This document shows positions 1 through 7,851 of a DNA stretch of 64,000 nt, one piece after another. The stretch's first letter is position 1, and every line of letters begins with the position of its first letter. The stretch is taken from assembly GCA_016714015.1 (NCBI GenBank), contig JADJNZ010000001.1, positions 744,001-808,000 of the forward strand, given 5' to 3'. The DNA is from Gemmatimonadota bacterium (GTDB taxonomy: Bacteria > Gemmatimonadota > Gemmatimonadetes > Gemmatimonadales > Gemmatimonadaceae). Both the position numbers and the translations under genes were made by a program. Under the pieces are notes generated by a model that did not search any database, was not told where the DNA came from, and saw only the letters and a program-made list of their open reading frames with translations.

Positions 1-1155
1 GAGCCAGCTCTGCAGCGACGCGTCCTCGAGGGCGATCTCCGGGACGTTCGCGACGTGATCGATCTTGCCGAGCGTCGCGGAGAGGAAGCCCGCCTCGTCG
101 ATGAGCCCGCTGCGGACCAGTGCGAGGTCGGCGTAGTAGTCGGTGATCCCCTCGCTCATCCAGAGCCATGGCGTCGACTGCATGCGCTCGTAGTGGTACG
201 GCGTGAGGTCAGCGGGACGCAGTCGCTTCACGTTCCACGCGTGCACGATCTCGTGCACATGGATCGCGACGACGAACGGTTCGTCCAGGTACTCGGTCCC
301 GACGATCGCGAGTTCGCTCTCGGCGTGCTCGAGCGCGCCCATCCCGCCGTACCCCGAGTCGGCGACCTGAAGGACGGTGTAGCTGCGCCAAGGCACTTCG
401 CCGAACACCGCGGCGACGGGTGCGACGCTCCGGCTCAGCGCGCTCCAGAGCCGCGCACGACGCTCGCCGCTCACCGACCCTTCAGGATAGGTCGCGAGCC
501 GCATCCACCGCTCCGCGACGCGCAGGCTGTCGAGGTCGAATCGACCGACGAAGAACGGATGATCCATCAGGTCGTGCACGTCTCGCGCGGAGTAGCTGTT
601 CGGGGTGGCGGCGGAGGTCATCCCGGTCGCGACGCGCCACGCCGGCTCGGTGCGGACCTGCACCGTCGCGGGCGTGTCCGGATGCCCCTCGACCATGAGG
701 AAGACGGTGGTGCCGTTGAAGAAGCCGAAGTCCTCCCGGGTCCAGGCGCGCGCGTTGTCGAGGGTGTCCGCCTTCACGCGATAGGTCAGGGTGATCTCGC
801 CGCGCCCGGACGGGATGATCCGCCAGGTGTCGGGATCGAGCTTGTCCCATCGCAGCTCGCGCCCTCCCTGCCGCGCGGTGAATGCCGACACCTGCCGCGC
901 GAAGTTCGCGATCTCGTACGAGCCAGGCGTCCAGGCGGGCATCGACAGGAGCACCGGGTCACGACCCTCCACGCGGAAGCTGGCGGTCACGCGCAGGCTC
1001 TGCAGGAACGCCTCCTCGGCGGCGAGCTGGACCTCGAATCGGAGCGCCGAGACGGGGGCGGACCGGAGGGGCCGTTCCGTCGCCTGCGCCGCGACGACGG
1101 CAGGGCTCGCCATGAGGGAGATGAGGGCGATCGCTCGCCGGACGCTCGGGGGCAT
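1..1155 (-). CDS. M61 glycyl-aminopeptidase-like metallopeptidase (3' end outside window)
   Basis: The reverse strand encodes 385 codons that run off the left edge, so the C-terminal part is missing. The ATG at 1155 gives a signal peptide (MPPSVRRAIALISLMASP, ending near VVAAQ), so export to the periplasm is expected. Residues about 25-200 resemble the beta-rich N-terminal domain of M61 peptidases. The zinc motif HEIVHAWN begins at H301, with a downstream glutamate in WMSEGITDYY as the usual third ligand. M61 enzymes are broad aminopeptidases that favour N-terminal Gly/Ala and often end in a PDZ domain, which would lie outside the window. A second M61 gene starts at 2736 but is clearly divergent in sequence. 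The next gene is divergent, leaving 114 bp for promoters. Confidence 0.9.
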   Translation of the reverse strand, partial: MPPSVRRAIALISLMASPAVVAAQATERPLRSAPVSALRFEVQLAAEEAFLQSLRVTASFRVEGRDPVLLSMPAWTPGSYEIANFARQVSAFTARQGGRELRWDKLDPDTWRIIPSGRGEITLTYRVKADTLDNARAWTREDFGFFNGTTVFLMVEGHPDTPATVQVRTEPAWRVATGMTSAATPNSYSARDVHDLMDHPFFVGRFDLDSLRVAERWMRLATYPEGSVSGERRARLWSALSRSVAPVAAVFGEVPWRSYTVLQVADSGYGGMGALEHAESELAIVGTEYLDEPFVVAIHVHEIVHAWNVKRLRPADLTPYHYERMQSTPWLWMSEGITDYYADLALVRSGLIDEAGFLSATLGKIDHVANVPEIALEDASLQSWL

Positions 1156-1269
1156 CGGGGAAGGCTCGGGGGTTCCCCCCTGCCACCGCAAGGCTCCTGG
1201 TGGCGTTCCCGTGCCGTCCGGCCGCGCTCAGTCGTCTTTGGCGTTGGACCCTTCCCTCCAGGCCCCGCC

Positions 1270-1767
1270 ATGACCGCACCCACCGCCCGTTCACGCCCGC
1301 AGGAGCAGAAGCGACTCCATCTCGTGATGCGAGATGGGTCGCTGCTCGAGGGCCACGTTCATACCGCCGAGGATATGTCCCTCGTGACCTTCCTGGGGAG
1401 CCGGAAGGGCGGCTGGATGAACATGATGGATGCGCGCCGCCCCAAGCTGCAGGAGCCGCCCGGCCACCTGATCGTGCAGGCGGACCTCGTGGTGCTCGCC
1501 ACCGCCCCAGACCACAACGTCAACGCCGTGAGCCAGGCGGTCACCGGCCAGGGCGAGCGCGAGGTGGAGCTGCACCTCGTCGGCGGCAAGCGCATCCGCG
1601 GCGTGATGTACCTCGCCCCGATGCAACGCATGAGCGACTACCTGCACCAGTGCGGCAAGTTCGCGGGGCTCTCGCGGGCGGTCTTGCTGCCCGAGCAGGC
1701 GGAACTCGGCGAGGTGGCGGTCAATACCGCGGCGATCGCGACGGTGGCGGAGGCGAAGGTCGAATAG
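1270..1767 (+). CDS. Uncharacterised protein with an internal duplication (165 aa)
   Basis: I do not recognise the function. The ATG at 1270 gives a soluble 165-residue protein with no signal peptide or membrane segment. It appears to hold two copies of one beta-rich unit. Copy one (about residues 14-78) starts with LHLVMRDGSLLEGHV and ends with a hydrophobic strand LVVLAT. Copy two (about 97-160) starts with VELHLVGGKRIRGVM and ends with NTAAIATVAE. Both contain a methionine-rich middle and a conserved Gly in the first hairpin, which hints at a small barrel fold. It is transcribed divergently from the M61 gene and is followed by a hairpin terminator, so it is probably monocistronic. Confidence 0.75.
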   Translation: MTAPTARSRPQEQKRLHLVMRDGSLLEGHVHTAEDMSLVTFLGSRKGGWMNMMDARRPKLQEPPGHLIVQADLVVLATAPDHNVNAVSQAVTGQGEREVELHLVGGKRIRGVMYLAPMQRMSDYLHQCGKFAGLSRAVLLPEQAELGEVAVNTAAIATVAEAKVE

Positions 1768-1769
1768 CC

Positions 1770-1798
1770 GTTGCCGACGCGCTCAGCGCGGCGGCAAC
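1770..1798. terminator. Hairpin after the 165-aa gene
   Basis: Perfect 7-bp arms (GTTGCCG and CGGCAAC) enclose, after an A/G mismatch, a further 5-bp CGCGC/GCGCG stem with a TCA loop. It sits 3 bases after the plus-strand stop codon and overlaps the last codons of the convergent phosphodiesterase gene. There is no T-run, as is common in very GC-rich genomes. Confidence 0.5.
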
Positions 1799-2688
1799 AG
1801 GCGTCGGAGCAGGCCGGGGCGATCGGTGAAGATGCCGTCCACCCCGAGATCGATCAGGGTCTCGAGTCGGGCCTCGTCGTTCACCGTATACGGGTGGACC
1901 GCGAGGCCCTTCGCATGAGCGGCGGCGACCAGGCGCGCGTCGACGAGCCGGTGGTTCGGCCCTATGGCCTTCGCGTACCGCGCCACTTGCGTGAGCGCCG
2001 AGTCGAGTCGGACGTCCGGGACCGAGTCGCTCACCAGTTGGACCAAGGCGACCTCCGGCGCGAGCGCGTGGAAGCGGACGAGTCCGTCGGGGAAGAAGCA
2101 CTGCACGAGCAACCGGCCCGGCCTGGCGCCCGCGCCGACCAGCCCGTGCGCGACCAGCGCTGCGTGCAGCTGCCGCTCCATCCCGGGGGCGCGATCGGGA
2201 TCCTTGAGCTCGATGTAGAGTCGGGCGCGAGCGCCGTAGCGGGCGAGGACGTCGTCGAGCGTCGCGAGGCGGAGCGTGTCGTACGCCGGCCGCGCCCGGT
2301 CGGGATGCCGTTCATTGAACCACCGCCCCACGTCGCACCGGCGGAGTCGCGCCAGCGTGTGCGCGGCGACGGGGCCGGTGCAGTCCTCCGCGGGCCCGCG
2401 CGCGACGCGGTCGAGTGAGTCGTCATGGAACACGACGAGCACGCTGTCGGCCGTGCGTTGCAGGTCGAACTCGAGCCAGTCGGCCCCTTGCTCGAGCGCG
2501 AGATCCCAGGCGGCGAACGTGTGCTCAGGCGCATCCCAACTCGCGCCGCGGTGCGCGATCACCGCCACGTCACCTGGCACCTGCCGTGACACCTGGCGTG
2601 GCGCCTCACCGCAGGCTACGGCGCCGACGAGCACGAGGAGGGTGACCGGGAGGAGGCGGCGGAGGCGGGGCCGTGACATACTCCACAT
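1783..2688 (-). CDS. Glycerophosphodiester phosphodiesterase, lipoprotein
   Basis: A GDPD-family enzyme of about 301 residues that hydrolyses glycerophosphodiesters from lipid turnover to glycerol-3-phosphate and an alcohol. The N-terminus is a lipoprotein signal with the lipobox VGAVAC, so it is likely anchored in the envelope. The diagnostic N-terminal motif is VIAHRGASWDAPEHT, followed by WLEFDLQ (the metal-binding acidic pair) and VVFHDDSLDR with the second catalytic histidine. The C-terminal VHPYTVNDEARL and GVDGIFTDRP are also typical of the TIM-barrel family. Starts at GTG 2694, ATG 2688 or ATG 2679 are all possible; none has a strong ribosome site. Only about 50 bp separate it from the divergent M61 gene. 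Confidence 0.9.
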   Translation of the reverse strand: MWSMSRPRLRRLLPVTLLVLVGAVACGEAPRQVSRQVPGDVAVIAHRGASWDAPEHTFAAWDLALEQGADWLEFDLQRTADSVLVVFHDDSLDRVARGPAEDCTGPVAAHTLARLRRCDVGRWFNERHPDRARPAYDTLRLATLDDVLARYGARARLYIELKDPDRAPGMERQLHAALVAHGLVGAGARPGRLLVQCFFPDGLVRFHALAPEVALVQLVSDSVPDVRLDSALTQVARYAKAIGPNHRLVDARLVAAAHAKGLAVHPYTVNDEARLETLIDLGVDGIFTDRPGLLRRLLPPR

Positions 2689-2735
2689 TCTCACGAGTCG
2701 GTGCCAACTTCCAGCATCCCTCCGTCACGGTCACG

Positions 2736-4646
2736 ATGCGAAACCTCGGATCCCTCCCCGTCCGGCTCGTCAGCCTGGGCCTGCTGCTCGTCGCCTCGCC
2801 CGTCGGCGTGCGAGGCCAGGCGTCGCCGGTTCCCGCCGCCCAGCCGGCCGCACCCGCCCGACCGGTCCTCTACGACATCCGCTTCCCCAACGCCGTGCAC
2901 CGCGAGGCGGAGGTGACGGTCACCTTCCACACCGTGCCGACCGGCCCGCTCCGTGTGCGCATGGCCCGCAGTTCTCCGGGACGCTACGCGCTGCACGAGT
3001 TCGCCAAGAACGTCTATGCGGTGAAGGCGGCGACGCTCACCGGGCGCCCGCTGGTGGTCACGCGGGTCTCCCCGCACGAGTGGGTCGTGACCGGGCATCA
3101 GGGAGCCGTGGTGTTCGGCTACACGCTCTATGCCGACCGCGCCGACGGTACCTACGCCGGGATCGACGAGACGCGTGCGCACCTCAACATCCCGGCGACG
3201 TTCGCCTTCGCGCCGGCGCTGGCGACGCGGGCCGTCGAGGTCACGTTCCATCGGCCGGATCCCTCCTGGCGGATCGCGACGCAGCTCGAGCCCACCGACG
3301 ACCCCGAGCGCTTCAAGGCGCCCAACCTGCAGTACTTCATGGACTCGCCCACGCACCTGGGACGGCTCGACGTGCGCGAGTGGACCGTGACGAGCGGCGG
3401 CCGGACACAGACCATCCGCCTCGCGCTCGATCACACGGGGACCGAGTCCGAGGCCACCCAGTTCACCGAGATGACCAAGAAGGTCGTCCTGGAGGCCGCC
3501 GCGCTCTTCGGCGAGCTCCCGGCGTTCGACTTCGGCACCTACACCTTCGTCGCCTGCTATCGCAGCAACTGCGCCGGCGACGGGATGGAGCACCGCAACT
3601 CGACCTCGGTCACGTCGAGCGCCTCGCTCGCGCAGAACGCGATGGGCCTCCTCGGGACGGTCTCGCACGAGTTCTTCCACGCGTGGAACGTCGAGCGCAT
3701 CCGGCCGCGGTCGCTCGAGCCGTTCGACTTCACCGAGGCCAACATGAGCGGCGAGCTCTGGCTCGCCGAGGGGTTCACGAACTACTTCGGCCCGCTGATC
3801 ATCGCACGCGCGGGGCTCATCACGCCGAATGACTACGCCCGCCGGCTGGGCGGGGCGATCAACACGCTCACCACTTCGCCGGCGCGGACCTTCGCCGGCG
3901 CCGTCGGCATGGCGCAGCAGGCCCCGTTCGTCGACGCGGCCGTCTCGATCGACCCCAACAACCGGCAGAACACGTTCATCTCGTACTACACCTACGGCGA
4001 GGCCCTCGGGATCGCGCTCGACCTGACGCTCCGCGCGCGGACGCCGGCGGTGACGCTCGACGACTTCATGCGCGAGATGTGGGTGCGGCACGGCAAGGCG
4101 CAGACCGCGGCGCTTGCGCCGGCGCGGCCCTACACGCTCGCCGACGCGGAGCGCGCGCTCGCGACCGTGACGAAGGACAGCGCGTTCGCGCAGCGATTCT
4201 TCCGCGACTACGTCGTCGGCGGCGCGCTGCCGGACTACGCGCCGCTGCTCGAGCATGCCGGCTTCCTGCTGCGGCCCGCGCGGCCGGGGAAGGCGTGGAT
4301 GGGCGACACGCGCCTCTCGGCGTCCCAGGGCGAGGTCATCGTCGCCGGCCCGACGACGATCGGCTCGCCGATGTACGTCGCTGGCATCGCGGCCGGCGCA
4401 CGGATCACGCGCGTGGGCGAGAAGGTGATCTCGACCACGCAGGATCTCCTCTCCGCGATCGGGGATCGGAAGCCCGGCGACACGGTCCGCCTGACGTGGA
4501 TCGGGCGCGCGGGCGAGACGTCGGCACTGGTGAAGCTGGGCGAGGACCCGAACGTCGAGGTGGTGGCGTTCGAGGATGCGGGGCGGACGCCGACCGCGGC
4601 GCAACTCGCGTTCCGTGCGGCCTGGGTCGGCAGCCGCCAGCGCTAG
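2736..4646 (+). CDS. M61 family metallopeptidase with C-terminal PDZ domain
   Basis: A 636-residue exported peptidase. The ATG at 2736 was chosen because it opens a signal peptide (MRNLGSLPVRLVSLGLLLV, cleavage near VRGQ); an upstream ATG at 2673 would bury this. The N-terminal beta domain spans roughly residues 45-220. The catalytic HEFFHAWN begins at H311 and the third zinc ligand is E345 in WLAEGFTNYF. Residues about 548-610 form a PDZ domain (MYVAGIAAGARITRVG, then a GDTVRLTW strand). It leads a probable four-gene unit (2736-7851) whose other members also act on peptides or amides, which suggests scavenging of peptides. Confidence 0.92.
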   Translation: MRNLGSLPVRLVSLGLLLVASPVGVRGQASPVPAAQPAAPARPVLYDIRFPNAVHREAEVTVTFHTVPTGPLRVRMARSSPGRYALHEFAKNVYAVKAATLTGRPLVVTRVSPHEWVVTGHQGAVVFGYTLYADRADGTYAGIDETRAHLNIPATFAFAPALATRAVEVTFHRPDPSWRIATQLEPTDDPERFKAPNLQYFMDSPTHLGRLDVREWTVTSGGRTQTIRLALDHTGTESEATQFTEMTKKVVLEAAALFGELPAFDFGTYTFVACYRSNCAGDGMEHRNSTSVTSSASLAQNAMGLLGTVSHEFFHAWNVERIRPRSLEPFDFTEANMSGELWLAEGFTNYFGPLIIARAGLITPNDYARRLGGAINTLTTSPARTFAGAVGMAQQAPFVDAAVSIDPNNRQNTFISYYTYGEALGIALDLTLRARTPAVTLDDFMREMWVRHGKAQTAALAPARPYTLADAERALATVTKDSAFAQRFFRDYVVGGALPDYAPLLEHAGFLLRPARPGKAWMGDTRLSASQGEVIVAGPTTIGSPMYVAGIAAGARITRVGEKVISTTQDLLSAIGDRKPGDTVRLTWIGRAGETSALVKLGEDPNVEVVAFEDAGRTPTAAQLAFRAAWVGSRQR

Positions 4647-4677
4647 TGCCACACCGCATCACCGCGCAGGATCATCG

Positions 4678-6387
4678 ATGGCTGCACTCCCACTCCCGGA
4701 CCACCTGATGCGCGCCTTCCGCTCCCTTGCCCTCCTCGCCGTCGCCGCGCTCCCGCTCGCGGCGCAGGGCCCGTCGGCGTCGCCGGCCGACCTCGTCGTC
4801 ACCAATGGCCGCATCTACACGGCCGACGGCGCGCGTCCCGTCGTTGACGCGATGGCCATCCGACGCGGTCGCGTGGTCTTCGTCGGTGACCGCGCGGGTG
4901 CGCGCGCGCTCACCGGCCCCAACACGCAGACCCTCGACCTGCAGGGTCGCACCGTGATCCCCGGCATGACGGACGCCCACGCGCACGTGACCGGCCTCGG
5001 GCAGTCGCTGCGATCGGTCGATCTCGTCGGCACGACCTCCTACGAGCAGGTCATCGCGCGCGTGGCGGAGAAGGCGAGGACCACGCCCAAGGGCGAGTGG
5101 ATCATCGGGCGCGGCTGGGACCAGAACGACTGGGGCGACACGCGATGGCCGGCCCATGCGGCGCTCTCGCGCGCCGTGCCCGACCATCCGGTCTACCTCG
5201 CGCGCGTCGATGGCCACGCGGGGCTCGTGAACGCGCTCGCGCTCCAGAAGGCGGGCATCACCCGGGCGACCGCGAACCCGACCGGCGGCGAGATCATCCG
5301 CGACGCGGCCGGGGAACCGGCCGGCGTGCTCGTGGACAACGCGCAGGACCTCGTCGGGCGCGCGATCCCCGCCGCGACGCGCGCGCAGGTGAAGGAGATG
5401 ATCAAGGCGGCGATCACCGAGATGCACCGCTGGGGCCTCACCGGCGTCCACGACGCCGGCGCCTCGGCGCAGGTGCTCGAGCTCTACGAGGAGCTCGGGC
5501 GCGAAGGCGCGCTCGGCATCCGCCTCTACGCGATGATCTCCGACGACGCCGCGACGATCGATGCCTGGTTCAAGCGCGGTCCGCAGAGCGCGCTGTACGA
5601 CGGGACGCTCTGGGTGCGTTCGATCAAGCTCTACCAGGACGGGGCGCTCGGCTCCCGCGGTGCGGCGCTGCTCGAACCCTACTCCGACAACGCGGCCACC
5701 ACGGGGTTGCTCGTCTCGCCTCCCGAGCACATCCGCGACGTCGCCACCCGCGCGCTGCGCGCCGGCTTCCAGGTCAACACGCACGCCATCGGCGACCGCG
5801 GCAACCGTCTCGTGCTCGACTCGTACGAGACCGCCTTGCGGGCCGTCCCCGTCGCGGACCACCGCTTCCGCGTCGAGCATGCGCAGATCCTCCATGCCGA
5901 CGACATCCCGCGCTTCGCGGCCTTGGGCGTGATCCCCTCGATGCAGGCCTCGCACCAGACGAGCGACATGTACTGGGCCGGCACCCGGCTCGGCGACACG
6001 CGGCTCCGCGGCGCGTACGCCTGGCGCTCGCTCCTCGAGAGCGGCACGATCATCCCCAACGGCTCCGACTTCCCCGTCGAGTACGTCGATCCGCTCATCT
6101 CGTTCAAGGCGAGCGTCTCGCGACAGGATGCCCGCGGCTGGCCCGCCGGCGGCTGGTTCCCCGAGCAGCGCATGACGCGCGACGAGGCCCTCCGGTCGAT
6201 GACCCTCTGGCCGGCGTACGCCGCCTTCCAGGAAGCTGAGCTCGGTTCGCTCGCCGCCGGCAAGCGCGCCGACTTCGTCGTGCTCGACCAGGACATCATG
6301 CGCGTCCCGGAGGCCATGCTCCCGGCCACGCGCGTGCTCTCGACCTGGGTCGGCGGCGCGCGCGTCTACGAGCGGGCACGCCCATGA
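4678..6387 (+). CDS. Amidohydrolase family protein (YtcJ-like)
   Basis: A metal-dependent hydrolase of the amidohydrolase superfamily, about 569 residues. Residues after the signal show the usual start of such enzymes (DLVVTNGRIYTADG), the metal-binding HxH in GMTDAHAHVTG, later histidines in NTHAIGDRG and VEHAQILH, and the last acidic ligand in NGSDFPVEYVDP. The second Met (4708) begins a clean signal peptide (MRAFRSLALLAVAALPLAAQ); the first (4678) has the better AGGA site 7 bases upstream. The real substrate cannot be read from sequence; relatives act on formamides and N-substituted amides. It follows the M61 gene by 31 bases and overlaps the next gene by ATGA. Confidence 0.88.
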   Translation: MAALPLPDHLMRAFRSLALLAVAALPLAAQGPSASPADLVVTNGRIYTADGARPVVDAMAIRRGRVVFVGDRAGARALTGPNTQTLDLQGRTVIPGMTDAHAHVTGLGQSLRSVDLVGTTSYEQVIARVAEKARTTPKGEWIIGRGWDQNDWGDTRWPAHAALSRAVPDHPVYLARVDGHAGLVNALALQKAGITRATANPTGGEIIRDAAGEPAGVLVDNAQDLVGRAIPAATRAQVKEMIKAAITEMHRWGLTGVHDAGASAQVLELYEELGREGALGIRLYAMISDDAATIDAWFKRGPQSALYDGTLWVRSIKLYQDGALGSRGAALLEPYSDNAATTGLLVSPPEHIRDVATRALRAGFQVNTHAIGDRGNRLVLDSYETALRAVPVADHRFRVEHAQILHADDIPRFAALGVIPSMQASHQTSDMYWAGTRLGDTRLRGAYAWRSLLESGTIIPNGSDFPVEYVDPLISFKASVSRQDARGWPAGGWFPEQRMTRDEALRSMTLWPAYAAFQEAELGSLAAGKRADFVVLDQDIMRVPEAMLPATRVLSTWVGGARVYERARP

Positions 6388-6770
6388 AGCAGCTCTTCAT
6401 CATCCGCATCGCGCTGATCTTCGGCGTCGCCATGTTCGCGGCGCTCACGGTCTTCCTGCGGCAGTCGGGGAACCTCCCCGAGCCGGACGCCGCGGCGCTC
6501 GAACGCATCGGCTACATGCGGTACGGCGTCTGGGGGCTCTCCGCCCTCGCCGTCGCCTGGGCCTTCCTGTGGAAGGCGCGCGCCGAGTCGGCGATGTCCG
6601 AGCAGGGCGCCGCGTCGTCGATGATCCTCGCCTGGGCACCCGGCGAGGGCGCCGCGATCCTCGGCGTCGTCACACACTTCCTCGGCGGCCCGATCGCCAC
6701 GATGGCCTTCGGCATCCTCGCCTTCATCGTCGTGCTGCTGATCGCCCGCATCCCGACTCCTTCCCGCTGA
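6384..6770 (+). CDS. Small integral membrane protein, unknown function
   Basis: A 128-residue protein with four predicted membrane segments: IIRIALIFGVAMFAALTVFL near the N-terminus, YGVWGLSALAVAWAFLW, ILAWAPGEGAAILGVVTHFL, and MAFGILAFIVVLLIA near the C-terminus. The pair of helices around the short hydrophilic loops resembles small DUF-type membrane proteins, but I cannot name a family. Its ATG overlaps the stop of the amidohydrolase (ATGA), and the M42 peptidase begins 10 bases after its stop, so it is almost certainly co-translated with both. Confidence 0.8.
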   Translation: MKQLFIIRIALIFGVAMFAALTVFLRQSGNLPEPDAAALERIGYMRYGVWGLSALAVAWAFLWKARAESAMSEQGAASSMILAWAPGEGAAILGVVTHFLGGPIATMAFGILAFIVVLLIARIPTPSR

Positions 6771-6780
6771 GATCCTGCCG

Positions 6781-7851
6781 ATGCTCAAGCCGTCCGCCGT
6801 CACCTTCCTCAAGACGTTGCTCGATACGCCTGGCCCCTCGGGATACGAGGCCGCCGCCGCCAAGGTCTGGCGGGACGAGGCCGGCACCTTCGCCGCCGAG
6901 GTGCATGCCGACGTGCACGGCAACTCGATGGCGGTCGTGAACCCCTCCGGGTCGCCGACGATCATGCTCGCCGGCCACATCGACGAGATCGGCGTGATCG
7001 TGACGTACATCGACGACGATGGCTACGTCTACATCGCGCCGATCGGCGGGTGGGATCCGCAGGTGCTCGTCGCCCAGCGCATCCGGTTCATCGGGCGCGA
7101 CGGGCACGTGCTGGGCGCGGTGGGAAAGAAGCCGATCCATCTCATGAAGCCGGAGGACCGCGAGAAGGCCTCGAAGATGACCGACCTCTGGGTCGACATC
7201 GGCGCGACGACGCGGGCGCAGGCCGAGGCGGTGCTCTCCATCGGTGATGCCGGCGTGATCGACTCGCGCACGCTCGACTTCCCGAACGACCGGATCGTCT
7301 CGCGATCGATCGACGACCGGATCGGCGCCTTCGTCGTGCTCGAGGCGTTGCGCCGCTACGCCGCGGAGCCGGGGGAGGCGCGCGTGGTCGCGGTGGCGAC
7401 GACGCAGGAGGAGATCGGTTATCACGGCGGCGGCGCGCGGGTCGCGGGCGAGCGGGTCGATCCGGCGATGGCGATCGTGGTCGACGTCACGTTCGCGACG
7501 GACCATCCCGGGATCGAGAAGAAGGAACTGGGCGACTCGAAGCTCGGGAGCGGCCCGGTGCTCACCCGCGGCTCGGTGGTCTCGCCCGTGGCCTTCCGGA
7601 TCGTGCGGGATGCCGCGGAGCTGCTGCGCGTACCGTACACGCTGCACGCGGCCGGTCGCGAGACGAGCACCGATGCCGACGCGATCCACCTCGCGCGCCA
7701 CGGCGTGGCGACGGCACTGCTCTCGGTGCCCAATCGCTACATGCACTCGCCCAACGAGATGGTGAGCCTCGTGGACCTCGACCATGCGGCGACGCTGATC
7801 GCCGGGGCGTGCCGCGCGGTGAGCGCGGCGACGGACTTCACGGCGCGATGA
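6781..7851 (+). CDS. M42 family aminopeptidase (FrvX/PepA type)
   Basis: A 356-residue cytosolic dinuclear zinc aminopeptidase. Family features are in order: LDTPGPSGYE at the N-terminus, the metal histidine in LAGHIDEIG, the inserted PDZ-like domain with IGGWDPQVL and HLMKPEDREK, the catalytic pair in TTQEEIGYHGG, the bridging-side aspartate in VVDVTFATD, and the final metal site near HSPNEMV. M42 enzymes trim N-terminal residues from small peptides as tetrahedral dodecamers. It is last in the M61-amidohydrolase-membrane protein unit. Its last 14 bases overlap the 3' end of the convergent HEAT-repeat gene. Confidence 0.93.
   Translation: MLKPSAVTFLKTLLDTPGPSGYEAAAAKVWRDEAGTFAAEVHADVHGNSMAVVNPSGSPTIMLAGHIDEIGVIVTYIDDDGYVYIAPIGGWDPQVLVAQRIRFIGRDGHVLGAVGKKPIHLMKPEDREKASKMTDLWVDIGATTRAQAEAVLSIGDAGVIDSRTLDFPNDRIVSRSIDDRIGAFVVLEALRRYAAEPGEARVVAVATTQEEIGYHGGGARVAGERVDPAMAIVVDVTFATDHPGIEKKELGDSKLGSGPVLTRGSVVSPVAFRIVRDAAELLRVPYTLHAAGRETSTDADAIHLARHGVATALLSVPNRYMHSPNEMVSLVDLDHAATLIAGACRAVSAATDFTAR

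Noticed and set aside
55..1269. Plus-strand extension of the 165-aa gene back to position 55
   Set aside because: The region is antisense to the M61 peptidase gene and has no coding character; the ATG at 1270 fits the protein.
2691..4652. Minus-strand open frame of about 653 codons opposite the M61 peptidase
   Set aside because: The plus strand encodes a complete peptidase with signal peptide and active site; the antisense product has no domain.
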